A DNA stretch of 64,000 nucleotides from Planctomycetota bacterium. Lineage in GTDB: Bacteria > Planctomycetota > UBA1135 > GCA-002686595. Positions 54,308 through 63,608 of this stretch are shown piece by piece. The stretch lies in contig JAEUIA010000022.1 in NCBI GenBank assembly GCA_016795245.1, forward strand, positions 16,675 to 80,674. Reading direction: 5' to 3'. The notes beneath the pieces are model-generated. The model was not told the DNA's origin and searched no databases. It worked only from the letters and a program-made list of their open reading frames with translations. Positions within the stretch are counted from its first letter, which is position 1. The number at the start of each line of letters is the position of its first letter. Made by a program: the position numbers and the translations under genes.

Positions 54308-55195
54308 TCAGCGCTTCCGGGGGTTCTCCGACCCCGCAATCCACTCCACGGTCGTCGCGAGCGGAATCTCGGGTACGAAGCCCGTGGCGCGCGTCAGTGC
54401 CGTTCGATTGCCGACGAAGGGCAGTGGGCTCCGGCCGGCGAAGCGGATCGGCCTTTCGATCCCGAGACCGCGGGCGAGATCTGCGGCCAGGCTGGAAATC
54501 GAGACTCCGCGGCCGCTGCACAGGTTCAAAACGGTCCCGCGCGCGACCCGTGCTTCCAAGAGATCCGTCAACGCGCGCGCGCCGTCGCGCACGTCGAGGA
54601 AATCGCGCACACCGTCCGAGCCGCGCATCATGACCGGGCCTGTGCCGGATGTGAGTGCTGCCAGGAGATCGGGGACCAGGAGGCCGCGCGGCATATCGGG
54701 TCCGATTTGATTGAACGAGCGCACGATCACACTGTCGAGGTCGCTCTCGAACTCGTGCGCGATGCGTTCGACCGCGAGCTTCGATGCGCCGTAGAGTCCG
54801 TTGGGCGAAAGCGTGCGCGATTCGTCGATCGTCTCTGCATCACCGCTGGATCCGTAGACGTGTGCGCTCGACATCACGATCACGCGCGCGCTCTGGGAAA
54901 AGTTCGCCAGGTGCGTGAGCGCATGACGCGCGATGAGCGCGTTGTTCTCGGCTGCGGCAGCATCGAAATTCTCGCCCGGCACCGAGGCTCCGGCCAGGAG
55001 CAGGGCGGCGTCGAAGGAACTGCGCAGGTCCTGGCACGCTCGGGGGTCGAGCAGATCGACGGCCCGCTCTACCAGCCCGTTTCCGCCGCCGCGCGGCTTG
55101 CGACTCCAGCCCTCGACCGTGTGTCCGCGCGCTGCGCATTCGCGCGCGACATGACGACCGATGAAGCCCGACGAACCGAGGATGAGGACGCGCAT
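54308..55195 (-). CDS. NAD-dependent sugar reductase, Rmd-like
   Basis: 295 residues, extended SDR fold: GSSGFIG nucleotide loop, SSAHVYG, and the Tyr-Lys pair in YGASK. It lies 119 bases upstream of gmd in the same direction, and this pairing suggests reduction of GDP-4-keto-6-deoxy-mannose to GDP-D-rhamnose (Rmd). Another epimerase/dehydratase role cannot be excluded. The ATG at 55195 opens the fold; the frame runs 8 codons further. Confidence 0.75.
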   Translation of the reverse strand: MRVLILGSSGFIGRHVARECAARGHTVEGWSRKPRGGGNGLVERAVDLLDPRACQDLRSSFDAALLLAGASVPGENFDAAAAENNALIARHALTHLANFSQSARVIVMSSAHVYGSSGDAETIDESRTLSPNGLYGASKLAVERIAHEFESDLDSVIVRSFNQIGPDMPRGLLVPDLLAALTSGTGPVMMRGSDGVRDFLDVRDGARALTDLLEARVARGTVLNLCSGRGVSISSLAADLARGLGIERPIRFAGRSPLPFVGNRTALTRATGFVPEIPLATTVEWIAGSENPRKR

Positions 55196-55240
55196 GGAGC
55201 GCTCCCCGTATACCCGCACGCTGCGCCGAGCGCGAGTTCC

Positions 55241-56605
55241 CTACTTCGACTTCTTCTTCGCGTGCGGTGGATCGACGGCCGGCAGCACGATGCGCCACGC
55301 CAACCGACCGGCGTTCGGACGTGAGAGTTCGGCGCTGCCGCCTTGTCCGACGATGATCGAGATCGCGGCGGAGAGCGCGTTCGGTCCCAGATCCGGCAAG
55401 ACGCGCCGCAGGCCGTAGGGCTCGAGAATGCGCGCCGTTTCGACGCGTTCGAGCGGGCCGACGGGGAACTCGACGCGAATCTCCGCCGGACCGCCGGCGC
55501 GCAGCACCTGGGCGCGCACCAGATCGCCTTTGTTCGAACACGCGCCCGCCAGCCAGAAGAAGGCGTCGAGTGCTTGACCCAGGAGCGCGCGGTCCGAGCG
55601 CACGAACACAGGCTCGTTCGAGCGGAATTGACAGCGCGGGGTGGCGTCGGGACGACCGGCGAGTTGCGACACGAAGACCTGAACGGTGTCGGAGAGATCG
55701 AACACCTGGTCGCCGCGCGCCGGCGGCGCCGCGACGTAGCCGAGCGTGCGAGCGAACTGGACGAGGCGCGCGACTTCGGCGTCGAGCAGGTCGACGTGTT
55801 CCCGCACTTCCTCGTCGCTGTCGGGGTCGATCATGCGCAGTGCCTGAACGCCGAGTTCGACGCGCTGGGCAGTGTCGGCGAGATCCGCGATCTGGGCCCG
55901 CCACCAGGGCGGGGGAGCATCACTCTCGGCGGGGGAAACGCTGAATTCAGAGGAATCCATCGCCGACTCCGCCGGCTCGAAGTCGCTCGCTACATCGACT
56001 TCGATGCTGAAGTCGGGCTCGAGCGGCTCGCTCACGTCTCGAGCGACAGCAGCAGGCCGCGTGGCGCGTGCCGTAGTCGTACTGTCGGACTCCAAGAGCG
56101 CGTCGATCTCGTCGACTTCGTCGTCGGATTCCTCCGCGCGCGCAAGCGGACGGCGCGGCGCGGCGGGACCGCGCACGGATCGGGTCGTGTGCGGAGGAGC
56201 AACAGTGCGCTGGGGCGCGGGCTCGATCTCGAGTGCGGACATCTCGATCAGATCGTCGAGTACCGGCGGCCACGGCATCCAGCGCGCACGCGGCAGCGCC
56301 AGCAACGTGCGGACCACACGCGTTCCCGAATCGTCGCCTACCAACGCGAGTCGCGTGCGGCCGTCCTCCGCGAGGAAGCGGCGCAGATAGCCGAGGTCTT
56401 CGATCGGCAACAGGTCGGCGTCGAGCACGAGTTCGATGTCTTCGGACGGAGAGCGTGAGGCGAGTTCTCCCAGGTCGTCGAGGGTGTCGGCCGCAGGCGT
56501 GATCCTGAACAGGACCGCTGCCAAGGGGCGCAGTCGCTCCCCCGGGCCGATCAGGATCGACGGTTGGTCGTGCGCCCCTGCTGCTGCCCCCTGCGCGTGC
56601 CTCAT
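55241..56605 (-). CDS. Histidine-kinase-like protein of unknown signalling role
   Basis: 454 residues. A first domain (about 15-115) looks like a receiver-like fold, followed by an acidic Ser/Glu/Asp-rich linker. Residues about 250-310 resemble kinase dimer helices but without the phospho-acceptor His, and residues about 330-450 recall a degenerate GHKL ATPase (SDRALLGQALDAFF at the N-box position) without clear G boxes. It may be a non-catalytic regulator. Start ATG 56605. It sits between glycan genes and is divergent from the GT2 pair, so it may control them. Confidence 0.55.
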   Translation of the reverse strand: MRHAQGAAAGAHDQPSILIGPGERLRPLAAVLFRITPAADTLDDLGELASRSPSEDIELVLDADLLPIEDLGYLRRFLAEDGRTRLALVGDDSGTRVVRTLLALPRARWMPWPPVLDDLIEMSALEIEPAPQRTVAPPHTTRSVRGPAAPRRPLARAEESDDEVDEIDALLESDSTTTARATRPAAVARDVSEPLEPDFSIEVDVASDFEPAESAMDSSEFSVSPAESDAPPPWWRAQIADLADTAQRVELGVQALRMIDPDSDEEVREHVDLLDAEVARLVQFARTLGYVAAPPARGDQVFDLSDTVQVFVSQLAGRPDATPRCQFRSNEPVFVRSDRALLGQALDAFFWLAGACSNKGDLVRAQVLRAGGPAEIRVEFPVGPLERVETARILEPYGLRRVLPDLGPNALSAAISIIVGQGGSAELSRPNAGRLAWRIVLPAVDPPHAKKKSK

Positions 56606-56770
56606 GCGCGCATCGTATCCACCGTGAAAGCCGCGGCAAGCCTGATCACGCCAGGAAGGCGCATTGTCGCTTTCGGGACGACTCGCCGTCCAGGCGCGGC
56701 GTCCTTTGGAATTGGCTTGGGTCAAATGCGCTTTTTGGGCGACCCTGATAGGCGTTTCAGGACGACGCAC

Positions 56771-57769
56771 ATGTCCGCCAGGTCCACCGCCCCCGAGCCC
56801 ATTGCCAGCCTCACGCCGATCCGAATCTCGGTCGTCGTGCCTGTTTTCGACGAAGAACAGAACCTGCCGATCCTCCATTCCGAGATCGCGGCGAGCCTCA
56901 ATGCCCTCGGCGTCGAATGGGAAGTCCTTTACGTCGACGACAAGTCGCGCGACCGCAGTCTGTCCGTGATGCTGAAACTGTGGCGCGCCGATCCGCATGT
57001 GCGGATCGTGAAGTTCAGGGCGCGCTCAGGCCAGACGGCCGCGATGGCCGCCGGATTCGACCACGCGCGCGGCGAGATCGTCGTGACCTTGGACGGTGAT
57101 CTGCAGAACGACCCCGCCGACATCCCGCAGCTCGTCGCGGAACTCGAGCGCGGCTACGACATCGTCGCCGGCTGGCGCAAGTCGCGTCAGGACGGCTTCG
57201 TGTTGCGCAAGCTGCCGTCGCGAATCGCCAATCGCCTCATCGCCTGGGTGACCGGCGTGCGCATTCACGACACGGGCTGCACGCTCAAGGCCTTCCGGCG
57301 CGACCTGGTCAAGAACCTCCCCATCTACGCGGAGCAACACCGCTTCTTGCCTGCCATGTCGGCCGGTGGCGGCGCGCGCGTCAGCGAGATCGTGGTCAAC
57401 CATCGTCCGCGCCGCTTCGGGCGCAGCAAGTACGGCATCGGGCGCGCGACGCGGGTGCTGCTCGATCTCCTGTCGATCAAGATGATCAGTTCGTTCTCAC
57501 ACCGACCGCTGCAGTACTTCGCGCTGCTCACGGCCCCGTTCATGCTGGGTCTGTTTGCGTACGTCGTGTCGTTGGTGGTCGCGCGCGAACCGCTGAACTT
57601 CGACACGCAGTGGGGGCGCGTTGCGATCGTGTTGTTCATGCTGGTGTTCATGCTGTGCGCGTACTTCGTGATGCTGGGTTTGCTGGCGGAATTGGTGGTG
57701 AAGGCCAGCGGTCTCCACCGGCCGATGCGCACGCGTGTGCTCGTCACGAGCAGCAGGGGCGGTGCTTGA
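56771..57769 (+). CDS. GT2 polyprenyl-phosphate glycosyltransferase (DPM/ArnC-like)
   Basis: 332 residues. GT-A domain with ISVVVPVFDEEQNL, VDDKSRD and the catalytic LDGDLQNDP (DXD), then RFLPAMSAGGGARV and HRPRRFGRSKYG of the DPM1-like class, and two C-terminal membrane helices. It should load a sugar onto undecaprenyl phosphate at the inner leaflet. The following gene is a degenerate copy. The ATG at 56771 starts the family N terminus. Confidence 0.92.
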   Translation: MSARSTAPEPIASLTPIRISVVVPVFDEEQNLPILHSEIAASLNALGVEWEVLYVDDKSRDRSLSVMLKLWRADPHVRIVKFRARSGQTAAMAAGFDHARGEIVVTLDGDLQNDPADIPQLVAELERGYDIVAGWRKSRQDGFVLRKLPSRIANRLIAWVTGVRIHDTGCTLKAFRRDLVKNLPIYAEQHRFLPAMSAGGGARVSEIVVNHRPRRFGRSKYGIGRATRVLLDLLSIKMISSFSHRPLQYFALLTAPFMLGLFAYVVSLVVAREPLNFDTQWGRVAIVLFMLVFMLCAYFVMLGLLAELVVKASGLHRPMRTRVLVTSSRGGA

Positions 57770-58974
57770 AAACCGACGAGACCACCAGGCCGGAACCTGA
57801 GATTCCGGACGAGCAGGACCCCGCCGTTCGACCGCACGAAGCGCGCAGCGCGAACGACGCGAACGCTGCGCAAGGTGAGGCGCCCCGACACAAGAAGCAG
57901 AAGGCGCCGAAGGCCGTAGCGCGCACCGATCAAGCGGCTGTGAAGCTCGACCCCACGCGCGACATCGAGGTCACGGTCATCGTCCCGATCCAGACCGGCG
58001 ACGGACGCGTACGCGAGATCGTCGAAGCCGTCGGATCCGAACTCGAGCGCCTGGGACGCAACTGGGAATGCATCCTGGTGTTCGACGGCGTGCGCGGCCC
58101 GGCCTGGGTGGAAGCCCAGCGCTTGGCCAGTGAACGCCCGGCGCGCATCTTGCCGATCGCCTTTCAACAACCGGCCGGTGAGTCGACGTGTTTGACGGCC
58201 GCCTTCGAGCGCGCGCGCGGTTCGATCATCGTCACTTCGCCGCAGTACGTGCAGATCGACCCTTTCGAATTGACGCGCATGCTCGCGCTGATCGACGGTG
58301 GTGCGGACTTCGTCGCGCCGTGGCGTCATCCGCGCATCGATCCGTACTTGAACCGCGTGCAATCGGCGCTGTTCAACTGGGTCATGCGCCGCATCATCCA
58401 CTCGCCGTTTCACGACCTGAATTGCTATTTCCGCGTGTTCCGCCGCGTCGTGCTCGAAGAAGTCGCCATCTACGGCGATCAATACCGCTTCCTTCCGGCC
58501 ATCGCCGCGCGACAGGGATTCAAGGTCGTCGAGGTCAAGGTTCGACATCTGAAGGAATGGGGCGGATCTGGATTCTTCGGCTTCGCGGTCTACGCGCGGC
58601 GCTTCCTCGACATCATCGGCGTCGTCTTTCTGTCCAAGTTCACGCTGAAGCCGTTGCGCTTCTTCGGAACCCTGGGCGGCGTGTTCGCGCTGATCGGGGC
58701 GCTCGTGTGTCTGTCGCTCTTCGTGTCGAAGATGCTGCAGGAAGAGAGCGCCGGGCCGCTGCTCGGACCGATCTTCATGCTGGGTGCGCTGCTCTTCGTG
58801 CTCGGCGTCCAGATCATCGGCTTCGGTCTCGTGGGGGAGATCATCATCTACACGCAGGCCAGAAACCTGCGCGAGTACCGCATCGAACGCATCTGGGAGT
58901 CGGGGCCCAAGCAACATGACGACGACTCCGATCGAAGCACCGCGGATCCCAAAGACCAAGAACCGCGGGTTTGA
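57766..58974 (+). CDS. Degenerate GT2 paralogue (probable catalytically inactive)
   Basis: About 402 residues. It aligns along its length with the gene before it, including HDLNCYFRVFRR and YRFLPAIAARQGF, and ends with similar membrane helices. However, where the active copy has LDGDLQNDP this has TSPQYVQIDP, and VDDKSRD is VFDGVRG, so the acidic metal site is missing. The first 65 residues are a charged, disordered extension. The best start is the TTG at 57766, which overlaps the preceding stop as TTGA. It may be a regulatory or flippase-partner subunit. Confidence 0.8.
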   Translation: MKTDETTRPEPEIPDEQDPAVRPHEARSANDANAAQGEAPRHKKQKAPKAVARTDQAAVKLDPTRDIEVTVIVPIQTGDGRVREIVEAVGSELERLGRNWECILVFDGVRGPAWVEAQRLASERPARILPIAFQQPAGESTCLTAAFERARGSIIVTSPQYVQIDPFELTRMLALIDGGADFVAPWRHPRIDPYLNRVQSALFNWVMRRIIHSPFHDLNCYFRVFRRVVLEEVAIYGDQYRFLPAIAARQGFKVVEVKVRHLKEWGGSGFFGFAVYARRFLDIIGVVFLSKFTLKPLRFFGTLGGVFALIGALVCLSLFVSKMLQEESAGPLLGPIFMLGALLFVLGVQIIGFGLVGEIIIYTQARNLREYRIERIWESGPKQHDDDSDRSTADPKDQEPRV

Positions 58975-60019
58975 AACGGCGGCCCAGGTGGAAGTCCGCA
59001 GGTTCGATCCGGCCACAGACTCGGCGCGCGACGATTTCGTGCGCAGTTCGAGCAGCGCGAGCGTCTTTCACCTCGCCGGCTGGCGTCGTGCCGTCGAGCG
59101 CACGTTCGGGCACGACCCGCGCGATCTGGTTGCGTGGCAGGAGGGGCGCGTCGTTGGAGTCCTACCGCTCTTCGCGTGCAGGTCGCCGTTCGGCAAGCGT
59201 CACCTGATCTCGACGCCTTACGGCGTGTACGGCGGAGCGATCGGCGAAACAGAGGAGATCGAGCGCGCTCTCTCCGACGCGGCCGTGGCGATGGCCAAAG
59301 CGGACGGTGTCGGGCGACTCGAATTGCGTTGTCTGCGCGCGCCGAGTCTGGACCTGGTGCCGTCCGATCTGTACGCGACCTTCATTCAGCCGCTGCCCGA
59401 GACCACCGAGGAAGTCTGGACGCGCATGCCGAAGCGCGCGCGCGCCGAAGTGCGCAAGGCGATCGAACGGCACGGCCTCGTCCTGTGCGAGGGCGAGTGG
59501 TACCTCGACGACCTGTTCGAGATGTTTCACGACTCGAAAAAGGGCCTGGGTTCACCGGGCCTGCCGAAGCGCTGGTTCGAGAACTTGAAGCGCGAGCTGG
59601 GCGACGCTTGCGTGGTGCACCTCGCGCGCACACCGGACATGCCGATCGCGGCGACGATGTCGTTCGTCATCCGCGACACGATCTACTTCTACTACGTAGG
59701 GACGATTCCCGACGCCAATCGCAACTTCAACGCGACGAACTACCTCGTCACGCGCTTGCAAGAGTGGGGCGTGGCGCGGCATCTGAAGTTCTTCGACCTG
59801 GGCCGCAGCCGTGTCGGTTCGGGTCCGTATGAATTCAAGAAACATCAGGGCTTCGAGCCGACCCCGTTGCACTACCGCTACGCGCTGGTGAAGAGCGCAA
59901 GCCTGCCGAGCTTCAACCCCAGCAATCCCAAGACGGAGCGACTGCGCACGACGTGGACGAAGCTCCCGAGTTGGATGACGAAGAGCCTCTCCTCGGCTCT
60001 GATGCGCTACCTGCCTTGA
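58916..60019 (+). CDS. FemAB-like GNAT-fold protein
   Basis: 367 residues. Conserved pieces are VFHLAGWRRAVERTFGHDPR, LISTPYGVYGGAIG, TIYFYYVGTIPDANRNFNATNY and FDLGRSRVGSGPYEFKKHQGF, which match the FemAB family associated with exopolysaccharide/PEP-CTERM loci. It would transfer an amino acid or acyl group using aminoacyl-tRNA or a related donor. The start is ATG 58916, within the previous gene (59-base overlap); a later GTG start near 58990 is possible. Confidence 0.8.
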   Translation: MTTTPIEAPRIPKTKNRGFETAAQVEVRRFDPATDSARDDFVRSSSSASVFHLAGWRRAVERTFGHDPRDLVAWQEGRVVGVLPLFACRSPFGKRHLISTPYGVYGGAIGETEEIERALSDAAVAMAKADGVGRLELRCLRAPSLDLVPSDLYATFIQPLPETTEEVWTRMPKRARAEVRKAIERHGLVLCEGEWYLDDLFEMFHDSKKGLGSPGLPKRWFENLKRELGDACVVHLARTPDMPIAATMSFVIRDTIYFYYVGTIPDANRNFNATNYLVTRLQEWGVARHLKFFDLGRSRVGSGPYEFKKHQGFEPTPLHYRYALVKSASLPSFNPSNPKTERLRTTWTKLPSWMTKSLSSALMRYLP

Positions 60020-60600
60020 GCACTCGTCGCGAGGATGCGTGCGACGGCGTCGGTGATGTTGCGCTCGAAAAAGCGCGGCGGGCGCCCTTCTGCTCGCATG
60101 CGCTGCGCTTCGGCCGCGCCCTTGCCGGTTGCGACCAGGATGCCCGGGACTCCGACGGCGGCGCCGGCCGCGAGGTCGCGCTCCATGTCGCCCACGCACC
60201 ACGAGCGCGCCAGATCGAGGCCCCATTCGCGCTGTGCCTGAACGATCAGACCGGGCTTCGGTTTGCGGCACTCGCAGACGATCTTGTAGCGACCGAGCCC
60301 CTCGGTCGGGTGGTGCGGACACGCGTACACTGCATCCAAGCGCTCGCCGTGCTCCGCGAGCAGCGCCTGCAGCCCGTCATGGATCGCGCTCAGCTCTTCT
60401 TCGGTGATCAGACCGCGCGCGACGGCGCTCTGATTCGAGTACAGGATCACGAGGTAGCCCGCGCGGTGCAGTGCGCGCACCGCGGATCCGGCGCCGTCGA
60501 CCAGGGCCAGCGCACCCGGATGTCGGACCCACTCGCCCTCGATCGTGAGCGTCCCGTCGCGATCGACAAAGACCGCCGGGCGCAAATGCGCTCCGCTCAA
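60007..60600 (-). CDS. gmhB: GmhB-like HAD phosphatase
   Basis: 197 residues. HAD motif I is VDRDGTL (nucleophile Asp13), and the zinc loop CPHHPTEGLGR...CECRKPKPG is the GmhB insertion. GmhB removes the C7 phosphate of D-glycero-D-manno-heptose 1,7-bisphosphate on the way to heptose. No other heptose gene is near, so it may act on another sugar bisphosphate. It overlaps the 3' end of the FemAB gene by 13 bases (convergent) and the next gene by 4 bases. Confidence 0.88.
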   Translation of the reverse strand: MSGAHLRPAVFVDRDGTLTIEGEWVRHPGALALVDGAGSAVRALHRAGYLVILYSNQSAVARGLITEEELSAIHDGLQALLAEHGERLDAVYACPHHPTEGLGRYKIVCECRKPKPGLIVQAQREWGLDLARSWCVGDMERDLAAGAAVGVPGILVATGKGAAEAQRMRAEGRPPRFFERNITDAVARILATSAQGR

Positions 60601-61046
60601 GGCGCGTCCGAACGGCCGGCCGCCGCCGCGCGGCTCACACTGTCCGCCTTGCGATCGAGTCGCACGTGGATGCGTCCGGGCGCAACGGTCTCGCGGTACT
60701 TCACCGGCACGAAGAAGTCGCGGAAGTTCAGGAACAGCGGAAAATCGAAGGTCTTGTACCCGACGCTCATCTCGCGCCAGAGGATCGTGTAGACCTCATG
60801 ATCCTTCGTGAGAAAGCGCGTCTCGGGTTCGTAGCCCTTGAGTTCGATGTCGACGCGCTTGTCGTCGTCGGCGTCGACGTCGAGGACGCACGGCGTCACG
60901 AATCCCGAGTCGTGTCGATCGATCAGGACGGTCGCGCCGGGCGGGTCGCTGGAGACGACGATTCCGCTAGGCCGGCTCACGAGGACGCAGCTTGGGAGAA
61001 GCAACAGGGCCGCGACGGGCGCGAGTGCCTTGGATCGAGTTCTCAT
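60597..61046 (-). CDS. PEGA-domain lipoprotein
   Basis: 149 residues. The lipobox is LLPSC (Cys near residue 20), followed by a short PEGA domain (VVSSDPPGATVLIDRHD...TPCVLDVD), a beta fold often found in surface and peptidoglycan-binding proteins. The rest is a beta tail. The GmhB gene begins at its stop. ATG 61046 is only about 7 bases from a -10-like box. Confidence 0.8.
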   Translation of the reverse strand: MRTRSKALAPVAALLLLPSCVLVSRPSGIVVSSDPPGATVLIDRHDSGFVTPCVLDVDADDDKRVDIELKGYEPETRFLTKDHEVYTILWREMSVGYKTFDFPLFLNFRDFFVPVKYRETVAPGRIHVRLDRKADSVSRAAAAGRSDAP

Positions 61047-61052
61047 GGGCGG

Positions 61053-61081
61053 ATTGTCGAAGCTTCGGTACATGATCGCAA
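61053..61081 (-). promoter_or_regulatory. Possible promoter for the PEGA-gmhB operon
   Basis: On the minus strand TTGCGA (61076-61081), 17 bases, GACAAT (61053-61058). Both match the consensus at 4 of 6 positions. The ATG at 61046 lies right after the -10 box, implying a leaderless message. Confidence 0.4.
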
Positions 61082-61126
61082 GGACACTCTGTTGCCTTCG
61101 TCGACCACCTTTGGAACCTTGCTGAA

Positions 61127-62611
61127 GTGACCCGTTCCAGCGCCCAGGCCCGATCGAACGACCCGGAAGGCGCTTCCGTGTCGCGCTGGCCGCGAGCGAT
61201 CCTCGCGCTGGCGTTGATTCTCGCACTGGTGCGCTTCGTGCGACTGTCGCACTGGAGCCTGTGGCTGGACGAGGCGCTGACCTGGACCGACGGTCACGTG
61301 GGGTTGGAGGGCGGCGAGATCCGCAACCCGGCCGGATACAAGTTGATCGCCTGGGCCGTGAAGGTCACCGGCGGAGTTCCGGACGAGTTCGCGCTGCGCA
61401 TCCTGCCGGCGATCGTCGGATTCGCGTGCGTGCCGCTGACCTGGTTCGCGTTCAAGCGCTTCGCAGGAGAGAAGCGTGCAGCGTGCGCGGCCTTGCTCGT
61501 CGCGGTCAGCGCCTGGCACGTCTACTGGTCGCAGAACGCGCGCTTCTACACCTTCGCGCAGGCCGTGACGTTGATCGGCGCAGGCATCTACTTGTCGGCG
61601 CTCACACGCGGCAAGACTCTGCGCGCTTTCGTCGGGTTGGTCGTCGTCGCCGCCGGCGCGGCCTTTCACCCGTCGGTCGTGTTCCTGTTGCCGGCGTTGG
61701 TCGTCACGCCGTTCGTCTTGAGCTTCCTGGGAGTGCAGCTCGATCCGGCCGCGCGCAAGGTCGCCTGGCGCTGCCTCGCGGGCGCCGCCCTCGTCGCACT
61801 CGTCGGCGCGAGCTGGGCCTTCGAAGCCTGGAATACGTACCGCATTCAAAAGGGCCTGGCCGCACTCTCGGACATCGGCGCCTCGCTCTCGCACTACGTC
61901 AAGACGACGGGTTTCTTCGTCACGCCGCTCCTGTTCGTAGGTGCCCTGTGCGGCGCCGTCATGGCGCAGAAACGCCGAGATCGGGCGGGCTTGTTCCTGT
62001 TGGTCGTCGTCGTGATCTGCCTCGGATGCGCGCTCATCGCCGCCCTGGTCGTGCGCGTTTCGGCGCAGTACGTGTTCTTCCTGCTGCCGTGGATCGCGTT
62101 GCTCGCGTGCACGCCGATTCCGCGCGAAGCAGATCCCCCCGCAGAGCCGGAGTCGCAGCGCTTCAGCAGCGCGGCGTCCACCGCCTACATGGCACTGCTC
62201 GTCATCCCCGCACTCGTCACGACCGTGTTGTACTTGACGGTTCGCAAGGGTGAGCGACCGGAGTGGCGCGACGCGTACGACCTCGTGTGGAACGAGCGCC
62301 GCGAGGGTGATCTGGTGCTCGGCATGCACGCCGCGGTCGGCGAGTACTACTTGTCGCCGCGCACCGTGCAACTGCGCTACCCGATGCAGATCGGCTGGCT
62401 GGATTACTTCCACTCGTTCGAGCCTCGAGCCTGGGCCAAGTACCCGCGCCGTGCGTGGTACGTCGTCAATCCCGAGGAGTACCTCGACTGGCAGCCGGAG
62501 CACGCGGCCGCATTTCAGCGCTTCTTGCGCGAGGAGTGCCGCCTCGTGAAGGTGTTCCCGCTCTACGTCGAGAGCCGCGACCTCTCGGTGTGGGTCTACC
62601 TGCGCGAATAG
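61127..62611 (+). CDS. GT-C membrane glycosyltransferase (ArnT/PMT-like)
   Basis: 494 residues, GTG start. About ten hydrophobic segments with the acidic first loop SLWLDEALTWTDGHV (Asp-Glu pair), HVYWSQNARFYTF and a soluble C-terminal tail of about 110 residues. Such enzymes move a sugar from a polyprenyl-phosphate donor to a lipid or protein acceptor outside the membrane; the donor could be the product of the GT2 gene at 56771. The promoter for this gene must lie in the 80-base gap shared with the PEGA operon. Confidence 0.85.
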   Translation: MTRSSAQARSNDPEGASVSRWPRAILALALILALVRFVRLSHWSLWLDEALTWTDGHVGLEGGEIRNPAGYKLIAWAVKVTGGVPDEFALRILPAIVGFACVPLTWFAFKRFAGEKRAACAALLVAVSAWHVYWSQNARFYTFAQAVTLIGAGIYLSALTRGKTLRAFVGLVVVAAGAAFHPSVVFLLPALVVTPFVLSFLGVQLDPAARKVAWRCLAGAALVALVGASWAFEAWNTYRIQKGLAALSDIGASLSHYVKTTGFFVTPLLFVGALCGAVMAQKRRDRAGLFLLVVVVICLGCALIAALVVRVSAQYVFFLLPWIALLACTPIPREADPPAEPESQRFSSAASTAYMALLVIPALVTTVLYLTVRKGERPEWRDAYDLVWNERREGDLVLGMHAAVGEYYLSPRTVQLRYPMQIGWLDYFHSFEPRAWAKYPRRAWYVVNPEEYLDWQPEHAAAFQRFLREECRLVKVFPLYVESRDLSVWVYLRE

Positions 62612-62614
62612 ATC

Positions 62615-63187
62615 TCAGCCGTTCGCGCGGCCCTGGAATTCACCGTCCGCGGTGCTGATCTTGATCTCGTCTCCGGCCACGACGTGCAGCGGAACCTTGA
62701 CCGTCATCCCGGTCTCGACGACCGCTTCCTTCTTCACGTTGGTCGCCGTGTTGCCCTTCACGGCGTGCTCGGCCTCGATGACCTTCAGCGTCACGCTCGG
62801 AGGCAATTCGATTCCGAGCGGCGTTGTCTCGTGAAAGGTCACGTCGACGGCCGTGTTCTCGCGCACGAAGCCCATCTTGTCGGCGACCAGGTCAGGGCTG
62901 AGCGGAATCTGCTCGTACGTCGTCTGATCCATGAAGACGTAGTTGCCGTTCTGTTCCTTGTAGAGGTACTCGCACTTGCGCTTGTCGAGATACGCGACCT
63001 CGAACGAGTCTGAACTGGAGAGGCGCATCGGCGTCACGACGCCGGTCATCACGTCGCGCACCTTCAGGTGGATGACGGCGCGCAAGTTGCCGGGCGTGTG
63101 ATGGTGGTACTCGGTGATCAAGAGCAGCTTGCCGTGATCGCCGATGATCACGGTGCCTTTGCGCAGGTCGGTAGCTTTGACAGCCAT
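62615..63187 (-). CDS. efp: Elongation factor P
   Basis: 190 residues, three beta-barrel domains of the usual length. The N-terminal KOW-like domain has LRKGTVIIGDHGKLL and the C terminus is KISTADGEFQGRANG. It rescues ribosomes stalled on polyproline. At the tip loop residue 34, where Lys is modified in E. coli, there is Asn (TPGNLRA). No modification enzyme gene is in the window. It opposes the GT-C gene tail to tail, separated by 3 bases. Confidence 0.96.
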   Translation of the reverse strand: MAVKATDLRKGTVIIGDHGKLLLITEYHHHTPGNLRAVIHLKVRDVMTGVVTPMRLSSSDSFEVAYLDKRKCEYLYKEQNGNYVFMDQTTYEQIPLSPDLVADKMGFVRENTAVDVTFHETTPLGIELPPSVTLKVIEAEHAVKGNTATNVKKEAVVETGMTVKVPLHVVAGDEIKISTADGEFQGRANG

Positions 63188-63416
63188 GGTGCAGGGTCCT
63201 TCATTCGATGGGAGGGGCGAGCAGGATAGAGGCTCGAGCGCTGGCGCGCACGCTTCGATCGCTGGAGGAGCGCTGAACGACGCCCCCTGCGCGAAAAAAA
63301 GGAGGCCGATGCGACAGCAAACGCACGCAGGCCGCCACGACCCCGATTCGAGCAAGGCCGTCCACGGCCCGGAGCGCTCACCGCCGCAGCAGGAATCCTG
63401 TCCACTTCGCAGCCCC

Positions 63417-63586
63417 GCAACGCTTTCAGTCCGACACCGAACGCGACCCGGCAACGTTTCCAGTCCGGCACCGAATCCCGCCCCGCAACGTTTTCAGTTC
63501 GACACCGAACCCCGCCCCTCAACACTTCCGGTCCGACACCGAATCCCGCCCCACAACGCTTCCAGACCGACACCGAACTCACCCCT
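63417..63586 (+). repeat. Five tandem 34-bp repeats
   Basis: Units start at 63417, 63451, 63485, 63519 and 63553, exactly 34 bases apart, with a shared pattern NCAACGNTTNCAGNCCGNCA followed by CCGAAYCCCGCCCC; units differ from each other at a few positions. There is no spacer between units, so it is a minisatellite and not a CRISPR. Confidence 0.93.
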
Positions 63587-63608
63587 CGAGACCCCACCCC
63601 ATTGTTGA

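Noticed and set aside
63417..63586. Possible CRISPR array
   Set aside because: Units follow one another directly with a fixed 34-base period and no unique spacers, and no cas gene is near.
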